64,000 nt of DNA from assembly GCF_013200955.2 (NCBI RefSeq), contig NZ_CP053697.2:2976001-3040000 (forward strand), in the 5' to 3' direction. A program made the translations under genes and the position numbers. Source of the DNA: Pseudomonas campi. GTDB lineage: Bacteria > Pseudomonadota > Gammaproteobacteria > Pseudomonadales > Pseudomonadaceae. The notes beneath the pieces were generated by a model. It was not told the origin of the DNA. It saw nothing but the letters and a program-made list of their open reading frames with translations, and made no database searches. Shown here one piece after another: positions 8,492-17,229 of the stretch (position 1 is its first letter; each line of letters opens with the position of its first letter).

Positions 8492-8916
8492 CAGTAGATA
8501 AGCCGTAACAGCAGAAAGGCCAACAGACCCAGCGGGCCGAACATCAGGGTCAGCACATAACACGGCAGCAGCGCCCAGTGGCTGATGCCGGCCAGGGCGC
8601 CTTCGTGGCGGATATACAGGCCTACCATCAGGTCGAAGGCGAGGATATGCACCCAAGCCGCCAGAGCCGCCGTCGGCTGGCGCAACAGGGACAGCACCCC
8701 GGCGAGACTGAAGAACCCCGGCCGCCCCGTGCCGGGCTCAGGCCGCTGGTGCAGGGCCACCGCCAGCAACCAGGCATAGATCAGCACCAGCAGCACGACG
8801 ATGCCCCACAGCAGCAGCGCGTCGGTGTGTGCCCAACCGGGCAGTAGCACCAGCGCCAACCAGCCCAGCAGGGCGATGACGGAACTCAGGGTGAACAACG
8901 GTTTGAGCGGAGCCAT
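8491..8916 (-). CDS. ABA4-like (DUF4281) family membrane protein
   Basis: 141-residue integral membrane protein with four predicted transmembrane segments (about 10-27, 33-54, 80-100 and 114-138). The pair HILAFDLMVGLYI and PCYVLTLMFGPLGLL is the signature of the ABA4-like family, named after the plant neoxanthin-synthesis factor; bacterial members have no assigned role. It converges on the amidohydrolase, and its TGA stop is shared with the end of element A. The ATG at 8916 is preceded by a GAGGTCG site. Confidence 0.75.
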   Translation of the reverse strand: MAPLKPLFTLSSVIALLGWLALVLLPGWAHTDALLLWGIVVLLVLIYAWLLAVALHQRPEPGTGRPGFFSLAGVLSLLRQPTAALAAWVHILAFDLMVGLYIRHEGALAGISHWALLPCYVLTLMFGPLGLLAFLLLRLIY

Positions 8917-8992
8917 GGGCGACCTCGTAACAGGAGAATGCGCTCAGCCTAGCGCCTGCCGATGTCGCTGCCAGCCAATCAGCCGGCGCTGA

Positions 8993-9103
8993 ATGACACG
9001 CCATGTCCGCGAACCCGGTGCCACACTGCTGCTGCAGCCCGAGCCGTGGTTCAGCCCCGGCGACCTGGTGCGCCGACCAGCAGGCCAGACGGCGCAGCAA
9101 TGA
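8993..9103 (+). other. Possible short coding remnant (36 codons)
   Basis: A 36-codon frame (begins MTRHVREPGATLLLQPEPWF) with strong G/C-ending codons typical of genes here, but no ribosome site and an in-frame TGA directly before the ATG. It could be the tail of a lost gene or chance. The rest of 8917-9115 shows nothing. Confidence 0.25.
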
Positions 9104-9115
9104 GCCCCGCCGTGC

Positions 9116-10426
9116 TCAGGGCTGCGCCGTCGGCTGCGCAGGCAGATGGGCGCGCAGCGCCTGCCGGCTATGGGCGCCAAAGTGACGGAACAGCTCCACC
9201 AACAGCTGCTCCATGGCTGGATCAGCCTCGGTTCGGGCCAGCTGGTTGCTGGCGCTGAATCCTTGCGCCGCCGTGCGCTTGGCCAACCACAGGCCAATCA
9301 ACTGATCCAGCTCGCCAGCCCGCGCCTGGGATTCGGCCGCAACCACCTGGGCGGCATAGTCCGGGCCGAAAGCCGGGTAACTGGCATCCTCACGGGTATC
9401 GCTGTAAGCCGTGAGCAAGGGATGGTCCTCCGGGCCGTCCTGCATCAGCAACTGCATACGATCGAACTGGTATTGCTCGATGGCCGTATGCCGATCCGCC
9501 ACGCGCTTGATCGCCGCCTCGCGATCCTCCGGGTAGCCCGCCTCGGCCTTGGCCGCGATCAGCAGCATGCCGCTGGCATCCACGCCCGGCAGCACGCTGG
9601 CATGGTAGGGCTGGGTCAGGTCCTGCAAATAGTGCAGAGCCCAGCCGAGAAAACGGTAGCCCCAGTAGGGATGCCCGCTGGCGAAAGCCAGGCGCGCCAG
9701 GCCGCTGTACTGGTAGATGCGCCAGTGCGGCAGGGTGCGCTGCAGGTAAGGCGCGGCGGCGAAGATCAGGCTGGACTCGTGGTAGTAGCCGATATGGAAC
9801 GGCGCCTGCGAGGAATACTCGAAGCGCGCATCGCCGAATGGCTGTGTGCCGAAGTTGTAGCGCTGGCCCGCCTCGCCCGGGTTATCGCTGAACAGGTTGA
9901 TGTCGTGGCCGTAGTCCGGCTCGTCGGCCGAGCTGGCCAGCACTTGCAGGGCGCTGACCGCTTCGCCGGGCTGCAGGGCCAGGTAGCGCCAGTTGCTCCA
10001 CGGGCCGACCTTGTGGAACACCAGCACCTCGGCGCTGTTCAGGCTGCGGCGATTACCCGCGTCCTGCCCCGGTAGCTGCTGGACAAAGCTGGCCAGGCGT
10101 ACCTCGGGGTTGATGCGCAAAGCCTGCAGAAAGGCCGCGCGCGGTTCCTGCAGCCCTGCAGCATGCCAGCGCAGGGCCTCCGGGCGCGGCGGATAGGCGG
10201 GGAAATGCGCACGGGCAAAAGCCTCCTGCTCGTCGAGCAAGCGCTCGATGGCCGGCGCCTGCTCGGTGAGAAAAGCCTCCAGCGGCTCCACTTGCACCTC
10301 GCCGGCCAGCTCGGGCATATCGCGCAACGCCAGCAGGCTGCCCAGGGCATGATTGGACCAGGCCTGGGCAGTCAATGGCAGACACACCAGCAACCAGACA
10401 CAGGGCAACAGAACGGACGGTTTCAC
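9116..10426 (-). CDS. Secreted phospholipase C / P1-nuclease-fold zinc hydrolase-like protein
   Basis: 436-residue exported protein. I start at the GTG at 10426 because GGGAG lies about 9 bases upstream; TTG at 10438 is in frame too. The signal peptide (residues 1-22, LLPCVWLLVCLPLTAQA) would leave an N-terminal Trp in mature WSNHALGS, as in zinc phospholipases C and P1/S1 nucleases, where Trp1 ligates zinc. Further ligand candidates are GHDINLFSD, the HESSLIF region and the classic H-x3-D-x3-P-x-H in HYLQDLTQPYH near residue 270. It is larger than the classical enzymes (about 250-370 aa), so substrate (phospholipid, nucleic acid or other) is open. Confidence 0.7.
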   Translation of the reverse strand: MKPSVLLPCVWLLVCLPLTAQAWSNHALGSLLALRDMPELAGEVQVEPLEAFLTEQAPAIERLLDEQEAFARAHFPAYPPRPEALRWHAAGLQEPRAAFLQALRINPEVRLASFVQQLPGQDAGNRRSLNSAEVLVFHKVGPWSNWRYLALQPGEAVSALQVLASSADEPDYGHDINLFSDNPGEAGQRYNFGTQPFGDARFEYSSQAPFHIGYYHESSLIFAAAPYLQRTLPHWRIYQYSGLARLAFASGHPYWGYRFLGWALHYLQDLTQPYHASVLPGVDASGMLLIAAKAEAGYPEDREAAIKRVADRHTAIEQYQFDRMQLLMQDGPEDHPLLTAYSDTREDASYPAFGPDYAAQVVAAESQARAGELDQLIGLWLAKRTAAQGFSASNQLARTEADPAMEQLLVELFRHFGAHSRQALRAHLPAQPTAQP

Positions 10427-10553
10427 TCTCACTCCCAATACGCGCAGGGCCGAAAGCCAGCAAGACTACCCCCGGCACCTGGCGCCGACACGGACACAGA
10501 GCGACAGCCGCGCACACCGATTCGGCCACACCACGCTCTGCCCGCGCCTGCTG

Positions 10554-11402
10554 CTATAGCAGCAGCGCAGCCGCTACACCGAGCACCAGCAGCACGCCTG
10601 CACCCAACAGGGCAAGACGCAGCGGTGCGGGGCCAGCCGATTCGGCAGCTGCCGGAGCCGGCGCGGCCTGGGCCGCCGCGCGCAACGGGTTGGCGCTTGC
10701 TGCCGGCGCCGTAGCGGCCGGCTTCGAGGCGCTCGGTTTGGGTAGATCGACGGCGCGCATGAACAGCGTGGCATCTTCGTCTTCGGCCTGCTGCACCTCG
10801 ACCTTGGGCCCGATCACCAGCAACAGCACCGAGCCCATGCGCACCTGATCACCGGGCTGCAGCACCGCCGTATTGGCCTTCGCACCATTGACGAACAGGC
10901 CATTGGCCGAGGCCAGGTCCTTGACCTCGAGCACGTCGTCCTTGAGGAAGAATTCGCAGTGCCGGCGCGACAGCTCGGCATCGCTGAAACACAGCTCGCA
11001 CTTCACCGAGCGGCCGAAGGTCATTGAGCCGTTGACGTGGTACTTCTTGCCTTCGTGCTCGCCCTTGAGCACCTGCAGGAACCAGCGCTGGCTGGCCTCG
11101 TTACGCGGCTTGGCCTTGGCCGGGTCGGTGAGCTGCAGCTCGACTTCGCCAAGACGCAGGCAATCGTCGGCACGCAACTGGTAGCGGCTGGCGATGCGCT
11201 CCTCGTTGACGAAGGTGCCGCTCTCGCTGTCGCAATCACTGATGAAATAGAGGCCGTTCTCCTGGCGGATTTCGGCGTGGAACGCCGCAATTCCGGCATC
11301 GCCCAGCACCAGATTGTTGCGCCGATCCTGGCCCAGGGTGAAGCGCTCTTCGACCAGCCAGACCGGGGCCTGGCGACTGTCCTTGAAATGCAGCTTGAGC
11401 AT
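10554..11402 (-). CDS. Double FHA-domain protein with C-terminal membrane anchor
   Basis: 282 residues: FHA domain 1 (about 20-75; FTLGQDRRNNLVL, ESGTFVNEERI) and FHA domain 2 (about 125-180; TFGRSVKCELCF, LSRRHCEFF, SANGLFVNG), which read phosphothreonine. An Ala/Pro-rich linker (about 220-258) is followed by one C-terminal transmembrane helix (about 260-282), so the FHA domains face the cytoplasm. It lies 25 bp downstream of the Ser/Thr kinase gene on the same strand, so kinase, phosphatase and phosphoreader probably form one signalling unit. No type VI secretion genes are present nearby. Confidence 0.88.
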   Translation of the reverse strand: MLKLHFKDSRQAPVWLVEERFTLGQDRRNNLVLGDAGIAAFHAEIRQENGLYFISDCDSESGTFVNEERIASRYQLRADDCLRLGEVELQLTDPAKAKPRNEASQRWFLQVLKGEHEGKKYHVNGSMTFGRSVKCELCFSDAELSRRHCEFFLKDDVLEVKDLASANGLFVNGAKANTAVLQPGDQVRMGSVLLLVIGPKVEVQQAEDEDATLFMRAVDLPKPSASKPAATAPAASANPLRAAAQAAPAPAAAESAGPAPLRLALLGAGVLLVLGVAAALLL

Positions 11403-11427
11403 CGTCTAAATCCTGTCGAAGTGGCGA

Positions 11428-13105
11428 TCACTCACCAAAAAGGTTGTTCCAGGCTCGCTTGATCGGGTTGCTGCGCTCCTCGCGCGCGGCCTCGTTGGCG
11501 CGGGCGCGGCTCTGTGCCGCACGGGCCGAGCTGAGCAGCTGCTGGTGTTCGTCACGCATTTTCAGCAGCTCGGGGTTCTCCGGCTCGACCTGCAGACCCC
11601 GCTCGATCATGGCCAGGGCGGCGGGAAAATCGCTGCGCCGGTAAGACGCATTGGCCAGGTCGCGGTAGAGCATGGCGACCCGATTCAACCCCGCCAGTGC
11701 CTGCTCGTTGCCGGGCGCCCAGCCGAGAATCTGCTGGTAGTAGTAGACCGCGCTGTCCTCTTCCGGGAGCAGCAGGCGCTTGTCGGCAATGCTCTGCTCG
11801 GCCCGCTCGAGGAACCCGGCAATCCGCGCATCGAGCAGCCGCTGCAACGCCTCCAGCGTGGCGGCGTGCTGCTCATCCAGGGCCAGGGCCTGACGGAAAG
11901 TAGAAGTCGGCACTGTCCTGCGCCGGCTCCATCAGCAGGCCTTCGCGCAGACGTTGCTCGCCTTGAGTAAGGAATGCATTGATACGGCTTTCCTTGATCC
12001 GTTGCAGGCCAGCCAGCGCTGCTTCGTTGTCAGCATCGAGCAGCAACATCTGCTGAAAATAATGGGTGGCGCTGTCCTGCTCCGGCTCGACCAACTGGCC
12101 ACTGGCGAAGCGCTGCTCGGCCTGCACCAGCAGGGCTGCGAGCTGCTGGCGTTGCTTGATGTAGATGCCGGCGAACGTCAGGGTAGCGATCAGTACCAGC
12201 ACGCTGAGCCCCATCAGCAGCGGCATGGCCGAACGGCGCTTCTTCGGCAGTGCAGGCTCAGCGGCCAACGGCAGCGCCGGACGCAACTGGGTCTGCTCCA
12301 GGTCGCTCAGTTCCACCTCGTCCAGCGCGGCCAGCAAGGCGCGGCAGTCGGCGAAACGCTCGGCCGGATTCTTCGCCAGCATGCGCGTCAGCAACTCGCG
12401 GAAGGCTCCCAGTGCATCGGGCAGCGCTGGCAACTCCATCTGCACATGGTTGACCACGGTCTGGGTGTAGTTGCCGCCACGGTAGGGGTTGGTGCCGGTA
12501 AGCATCTCCAGCAGGATCACCCCCAGGCTGTAGATATCGCTGCGTGCATCCAGCGGCTGGCACTGGGCCTGCTCCGGGCTGCTGTAGGCGGGGCTGCCGA
12601 CGGCGATGCCGAAATGGGTTAGCTCGCTGTCGATGTCGAGATCCTTGGCCACCCCGAAATCGGTGAGCACGGCTGTGCCGTCGCTGCGAAAGAGGATGTT
12701 GGCCGGCTTCACATCGCGGTGCACCAGGCCCTTGTCGTGGACCACTGCCAGGCCACTGGCGATCTGGCGGACGATGGCCAGGGCGCGCTCGGCGGCGAAC
12801 ACCTCACCTTTGTGCTGGGCCAGATCACCACCGGCGACGTACTCCATCGCCAGGTAATAGCGGCCATCGGCCAGGCGGTCGATGTCATAGATGGTGATGA
12901 TCGAGGGATGGTTGAGCGAGGCGACTATGTGCGCCTCCTTGACGAAGCGCAGACTGAACGCCTCGTCATCGGCACTCAGCAATACCTTGATCGCCACCTT
13001 GCGGTGCAATGATTCCTGGGTGGCCAGGTAGACCTCGGCCATACCGCCCTTGCCCAACTGGCCGTGCACACGGTAGCCGGGTATCTCAAGCAAATTGTCG
13101 CTCAT
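11428..13105 (-). CDS. Membrane Ser/Thr protein kinase with periplasmic repeats; single-base frameshift at 11897-11899
   Basis: The intact N-terminal kinase domain (residues 8-265) has the Gly loop GKGGMAEV, VAIK (K40), HRDVKPANI (D131), DFG (D149) and SPEQ. One transmembrane helix spans about 293-316. The outside part has about three 50-residue repeats with an EPxxDSAxxYF core. As written, the frame that starts at 13105 stops at 11873 (410 aa), ending in unrelated PSGPGPG; the natural continuation is one base out of register and runs to 11428. Removing one A from 11897-11899 restores a protein of about 558 residues. This is either a real mutation that clips the sensor part or a sequencing slip. 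Flanked by PP2C and FHA genes. Confidence 0.82.
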
Positions 13106-13125
13106 GAGGTGTCGTATCGAAGTGG

Positions 13126-13917
13126 TCAGGACTTACGTGAGTTCAGCCATCTGCTGATAAAGTTACGCGGTCTGGCGGCGATCACCGGCGATTCCGGGGC
13201 GCTGAGGCCAAGTACGATGCAGCTGATATTGTCCTTGCCGCCAAGCTGGTTGGCCAGCCCTATCAACTGCTCGACCAGCGCATCGAGGGTTTCCGCCTCG
13301 ACGCATAAGTGCTGGATCTGTTCATCACTGAGCTCGCCGGTCAGGCCGTCACTGCACAGCAACAGCAACTCACCAGCGGCCAGGGTGCCGCGCAGCAGGC
13401 CGACTTCCAGTTCCTGTTCTGCCTGCCCCAGGCACTGGATGACGATATTGCGTCGCGGATGCTGGCGGGCTTCTTCCACACTCATCTCGCCGGCATCGAT
13501 CATCAGCTGCACCCAGCTGTGATCGCGGCTCAACTGCTCGATGCCTGCGGCGCTGACCCGATAGGCGCGGCTGTCACCGACCCAGGCCAGCTCGAATTCG
13601 CCACCAGCAACCTGCAACGCGACCAGGGTGGTGCCCATGCGCCGCCCACCGGCAGCCTGCCCGGCCTGGATGATGGCGGCATTGGCGGTTTGCGCGGCCG
13701 TCAGCAGGTCGCCACCGGCGCCGACCACTTCACGCAGGGTCTGCAAGGCCAAAGCGCTGGCCACTTCACCGGATTGATGGCCACCCATGCCATCGGCAAC
13801 CGCCCACAAACCCAACTCGGGGCAACACAGCACAGCATCTTCGTTATGCGCACGCACCTGGCCCGCAACGCTCTGCGCCGCGAACACAAGGGACTGCTCG
13901 GTGAGCGTAATGGACAT
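13126..13917 (-). CDS. PP2C-family protein Ser/Thr phosphatase
   Basis: 263-residue cytoplasmic phosphatase that should reverse the neighbouring kinase. PP2C metal-binding motifs are all visible: HNEDAVL (about residue 24), VADGMGGHQSGE (about 40), WVGDSRAYR, LCSDGLTGELSDEQI (about 190) and KDNIS near residue 229. It starts 20 bp upstream of the kinase gene, in the same direction, so it is probably the first gene of the PP2C-kinase-FHA operon. Homologous to Stp1/PppA-type enzymes, which are often T6SS-linked; no such genes appear here. Confidence 0.92.
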   Translation of the reverse strand: MSITLTEQSLVFAAQSVAGQVRAHNEDAVLCCPELGLWAVADGMGGHQSGEVASALALQTLREVVGAGGDLLTAAQTANAAIIQAGQAAGGRRMGTTLVALQVAGGEFELAWVGDSRAYRVSAAGIEQLSRDHSWVQLMIDAGEMSVEEARQHPRRNIVIQCLGQAEQELEVGLLRGTLAAGELLLLCSDGLTGELSDEQIQHLCVEAETLDALVEQLIGLANQLGGKDNISCIVLGLSAPESPVIAARPRNFISRWLNSRKS

Positions 13918-14049
13918 GGCTAGTGGATCATCTCGTTACTGCACGTAAGCGGCATGATGCGGCCACCACCCGCGGCTGTCAGCCCTGCGTGGAAGTTTCC
14001 CCGGGAAGTGTTAAGCAGTCGATATCGGCAGCGTGGCAACACCCACGTT

Positions 14050-14385
14050 TCACTGCTGGCGCTGTTCTTCGTAACTGTTCTGCCCCGGATAACGCTGCAC
14101 CTCAAGACCGCCTGGGTACTTGATGCTCTGCCGAATGCCGCCGTTCTGCTGCACGCCAGAACTGCCATAGGCATGGCTCTGCGTGCTGCCACTATCGCTG
14201 GGTACGGCATAGCCGCCATAGACGTCATGACTCTGACTGCTGCTGGACGAGCTGATACTGCCGGAGGCACCAGGACTGACGTACTCGATGGGTACACTCT
14301 GTACCTGACGGCTAACCGTCTCGGCGGCCAGCGCCGGTAAAGCCGCCATGGCAATGCCCAGTAGCCCTATTTGCATGATGCGCAT
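14050..14385 (-). CDS. Small secreted Ser-rich hypothetical protein
   Basis: 111 residues with a clear signal peptide (MRIMQIGLLGIAMAALPALA) and a low-complexity mature part rich in Ser, Gly and Gln (GASGSISSSSSSQSHDVYGG). The start at 14385 has AGGAAGGG upstream; an in-frame ATG further upstream at 14484 lacks one. No recognised domain. It is divergent from the endonuclease gene, with 140 bp between them, and sits upstream of the phosphatase operon on the same strand (132-bp gap with no feature seen). Possibly an exported filament-like or surface peptide, which is only inference from composition. Confidence 0.6.
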   Translation of the reverse strand: MRIMQIGLLGIAMAALPALAAETVSRQVQSVPIEYVSPGASGSISSSSSSQSHDVYGGYAVPSDSGSTQSHAYGSSGVQQNGGIRQSIKYPGGLEVQRYPGQNSYEEQRQQ

Positions 14386-14525
14386 TGGCCCACCCTTCCT
14401 CTCAAAGACCCTGGCTAGGATGCTACGCCGATCAGCGCCGTTGACCAGAGTGGCCAGCCCTTTGCCAGCCTTGGCAAAGTTCATCAGGCCCGTATGATGC
14501 GGCGCTTTTCAGGGATGCCGTATTC

Positions 14526-15230
14526 ATGCCCTCGCGCTACATCATTGCTCTGCTCGCACTGGCCTGCTCGGCCGCCAGCCTCGCTGCCCCGCCCCGAACC
14601 TTTGCCGAAGCCAAGAAAATCGCCTGGAAACTCTATGCCCAGCAGCCCGTGGAGTTCTATTGCGGCTGCCGCTATAACGGCAAGTCGGTCGACTTGAACA
14701 GCTGCGGCTATGTACCGCGCACCAATGCCCGGCGCGCAGCGCGCATCGAGTGGGAGCACATAGTCCCGGCTTGGGTCATCGGGCATCAGCGCCGCTGCTG
14801 GCAGCAGGGCGGCAGAAAGCACTGCGCCAGTCAGGACAAGGCCTACCGGAGCGCCGAAGCGGATTTGTTCAATCTGGTGCCCAGCATCGGCGAGATCAAT
14901 GCCGATCGCAGCAACTACAGCTATGCCTGGCTACCGCAGCAACCGAGCCAGTACGGCAGCTGCCCGATGGTAGTAGATTTCAAGGCGCGCAAGGCCATGC
15001 CCAGAACCCAGGTGCGCGGCATGATTGCCCGCACCTACTTCTACATGAGTGAACGCTATGGCCTGCGCCTGTCGAAACAGGAGCGGCAAGTCTTCAACGC
15101 CTGGCACAAGCATTACCCGGTGCAGACTTGGGAGCGCCAGCGCAACCAGCAACTTGCCTGCGTGATGGGCTGGAGCAACCCCCATGCCGGCCCCGTGGAT
15201 ATGCGCCTGTGTCCGAAAAAAGGCAGCTAA
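14526..15230 (+). CDS. Secreted endonuclease I family DNase
   Basis: 234-residue protein with a signal peptide (cleavage about residue 21, SLAAP). It has the endonuclease I beta-beta-alpha-metal signature WEHIVPAW (H near residue 78) and DLFNLVPSIGEINADRSNY (His replaced by Asn-type metal site as usual), plus cysteines for disulfides. It matches E. coli EndA in length. It would act in the periplasm or medium as a non-specific DNase. The ATG at 14526 lies downstream of a weak ribosome site. Confidence 0.92.
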   Translation: MPSRYIIALLALACSAASLAAPPRTFAEAKKIAWKLYAQQPVEFYCGCRYNGKSVDLNSCGYVPRTNARRAARIEWEHIVPAWVIGHQRRCWQQGGRKHCASQDKAYRSAEADLFNLVPSIGEINADRSNYSYAWLPQQPSQYGSCPMVVDFKARKAMPRTQVRGMIARTYFYMSERYGLRLSKQERQVFNAWHKHYPVQTWERQRNQQLACVMGWSNPHAGPVDMRLCPKKGS

Positions 15231-15460
15231 AACAAGCGCGCAAAGCCTGTAAGCAAACGCGCCACTTAGCGAATTAAATGAGAAATCATTTGGCGATTGG
15301 CACTTTCCCCTGTAGGGTGATCGGACTGTGTTGCATGTGTCACCGCAAATCGACTTGTTTAGATCTCGATCCAACCTTCCATCGGTTTCTTTACTCTTTG
15401 CACTCAGTCATGGCCTGGGCTGTTCCAGTGTCATGTTCACTTTGTTCAAGGAGACATCCC
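15231..15460 (+). promoter_or_regulatory. Long cold-shock gene leader / promoter region
   Basis: 230 bp between endonuclease and cold-shock gene, less GC-rich than the surroundings, with a stretch around 15270-15300 rich in AT. Cold-shock mRNAs often carry long structured leaders; none of the specific structure was computed here. Confidence 0.35.
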
Positions 15461-15670
15461 ATGTCCGAACGTCAAACTGGCACCGTCAAGTGGTTCAACG
15501 ATGAAAAAGGCTTCGGCTTCATCACCCCGGAAAGCGGCGCTGATCTGTTTGTGCACTACCGCTCGATCCAGAGCGCTGGCTTCAAAAGCCTGCAGGAAGG
15601 CCAAAAGGTCTCCTTCGTGGCTGTAAAAGGCCAGAAAGGCATGCAAGCTGACGACGTTCAAGTAATCTAA
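15461..15670 (+). CDS. Cold-shock protein, CspA family
   Basis: 69-residue single cold-shock domain, an RNA/ssDNA chaperone. RNP1 (KGFGFI) and RNP2 (DLFVHY) motifs are intact: [19 protein letters not shown] ... [10 protein letters not shown]. The ATG at 15461 has AAGGAGA at ideal spacing; the longer upstream frame is the leader. A strong terminator follows at 15688-15714. Which Csp paralogue it is cannot be told by reading. Confidence 0.97.
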   Translation: MSERQTGTVKWFNDEKGFGFITPESGADLFVHYRSIQSAGFKSLQEGQKVSFVAVKGQKGMQADDVQVI

Positions 15671-15687
15671 TTACTCGACGCGTCACG

Positions 15688-15714
15688 AAAACCGGCCCAC
15701 GGGCCGGTTTTTTT
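15688..15714 (+). terminator. Rho-independent terminator of the cold-shock gene
   Basis: Stem CCGGCCC/GGGCCGG with a 2-base loop, flanked by AAAA and seven T residues, 18 bases after the stop codon. Confidence 0.92.
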
Positions 15715-15775
15715 ATCCCTGCCATTTTTACCCGCACTCACCGTGCACCATAGATTTCCTGAAGAGGGAGCCACC

Positions 15776-15955
15776 ATGCGCGTCAAAGGATCCAGCCAGA
15801 AACCCAAACCGCAACCGGCCGTGGAAACCCACGAATCCATCGAAGCCCAGGTCGCCGCCTTCCTCAAGTCCGGTGGTGAAATCCAGCAGATTGCCAAAGG
15901 TGTCAGCGGTCAATCGCTTACCCCCAGCCGGCATATCACCATCAGCAAGAAGTAA
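15776..15955 (+). CDS. Small hypothetical protein (59 aa)
   Basis: Soluble 59-residue protein (MRVKGSSQKPKPQPAVETHE...; ends SLTPSRHITISKK). The ATG at 15776 follows GAAGAGGGAG, a strong ribosome site, which makes it a convincing gene despite its size. The central AQVAAFLKSGGEIQQIAKGV resembles short DNA-associated or regulatory helices seen in small Pseudomonas proteins, but I cannot name a family. Confidence 0.65.
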   Translation: MRVKGSSQKPKPQPAVETHESIEAQVAAFLKSGGEIQQIAKGVSGQSLTPSRHITISKK

Positions 15956-16122
15956 CACCCGCTGCCACATCGCCAGCCGCCACTGCTGATGCCGAGCCAT
16001 TCGGCACTTTGGCGGAAATACTGGCATCTTGCCCAAGATCACTCTTGCCCGCCTCGGCAAAGCTCTGCATTCTTGTCATCACAAGAACGATAAGAAGCGC
16101 CAAAGGCCAGGGACTCTCGCTG

Positions 16123-17151
16123 ATGTTCAAGCGACTCAGGAAGGATTTTCAGCTATCCATCATCACCTTGATGGGGCTGATCGGCGTATTGGGCATTACC
16201 CCCTATGCATTTTATCGCCTGACCCATGGCAACTATCTGGTTGGCATCGCCGACTCGATCATTGTGCTGTCTACCATCCTGGCAGTGGTCTACGCCTGGC
16301 GTAGCGGAGACACGGTAAAACCTGGTATCTATCTGGCCAGCATTTTCTCCACCGGAGCGACCCTGATCGCCATCGATCTAGGTGTCAACGGACTGTTCTG
16401 GATCTACCCGCTGATCCTCTTCAACTTCTTCATGGTTTCTCCCGGCAAAGCCATTGCCGCCACTCTGCTCATTCTCGGCAGCCTGGTCGGGTATGCGTTA
16501 TGGGTGCCCGGCAGCGTCTTCGAAAGCGACTATCAGATGGTCTCTTTCCTGGTCACCAATGTCACCGCCGGAATCATGACCTTCATCTTCGCCTACCGCA
16601 CCCGCAGCCAGCGTGACCAGTTGCAGGTACTGGCCATCCGTGACCCGCTAACCGGTGCACGCAATCGCCGGGCCATGGATGAAGAGATGAAAATCGCCGT
16701 TTCCAGCAAGCGCCGCCATGGCACCAGCTATGGCGTACTGGCCATGGATCTGGATCATTTCAAACAGATCAACGACCGCTTTGGCCACCAGGCCGGCGAC
16801 CTGGTATTGATTGATTTCGTCGAGCTGATCCAGCACTCTTCGCGCAAGGAGGATCGCCTGTTCCGCTTCGGCGGTGAAGAGTTCCTGCTACTGCTGCCCG
16901 ACACCCAGCTGGAAGGCCTGCAAGCCGCGGCCAATAATCTGCTGCTGCAGGTGCGCAACGCCCTGCAGGGCCCGGGCGGAACGGTGACAGTGTCCATCGG
17001 CGGCGCCATCCTGCGTGCGGATGAAGGCCAGGAAAGCTGGTTGCAACGTGCCGACCAGTGCCTGTACCAGGCGAAAAGCGCCGGGCGTGATCGTTTTTTC
17101 ATCGACGAACCAGTAGAAGCGCCGCTCGGCAGCCCCACTCCCACACCCTGA
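16123..17151 (+). CDS. Membrane diguanylate cyclase (GGDEF domain)
   Basis: 342 residues. The first ~165 contain six or so hydrophobic segments (a 5-6 TM sensor unit), followed by a GGDEF domain: DPLTGARNRRAMDE, then GGEEF (residues 250-254). GGEEF is an active-site variant compatible with c-di-GMP synthesis. The inhibitory I-site RxxD (R241 to D244) lies five residues upstream, so product feedback is expected. I start at the ATG at 16123 (MFKRLRKDFQ); the upstream extension has no hydrophobic or domain character. Output and signal unknown. Confidence 0.9.
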   Translation: MFKRLRKDFQLSIITLMGLIGVLGITPYAFYRLTHGNYLVGIADSIIVLSTILAVVYAWRSGDTVKPGIYLASIFSTGATLIAIDLGVNGLFWIYPLILFNFFMVSPGKAIAATLLILGSLVGYALWVPGSVFESDYQMVSFLVTNVTAGIMTFIFAYRTRSQRDQLQVLAIRDPLTGARNRRAMDEEMKIAVSSKRRHGTSYGVLAMDLDHFKQINDRFGHQAGDLVLIDFVELIQHSSRKEDRLFRFGGEEFLLLLPDTQLEGLQAAANNLLLQVRNALQGPGGTVTVSIGGAILRADEGQESWLQRADQCLYQAKSAGRDRFFIDEPVEAPLGSPTPTP

Positions 17152-17229
17152 GCACAGACTACACTCAGGAAAGGCCGCATTAGCGCCAAACTGACGGGGG
17201 TTCGCTAACCGCAAGATGGGAGGTGTGCC

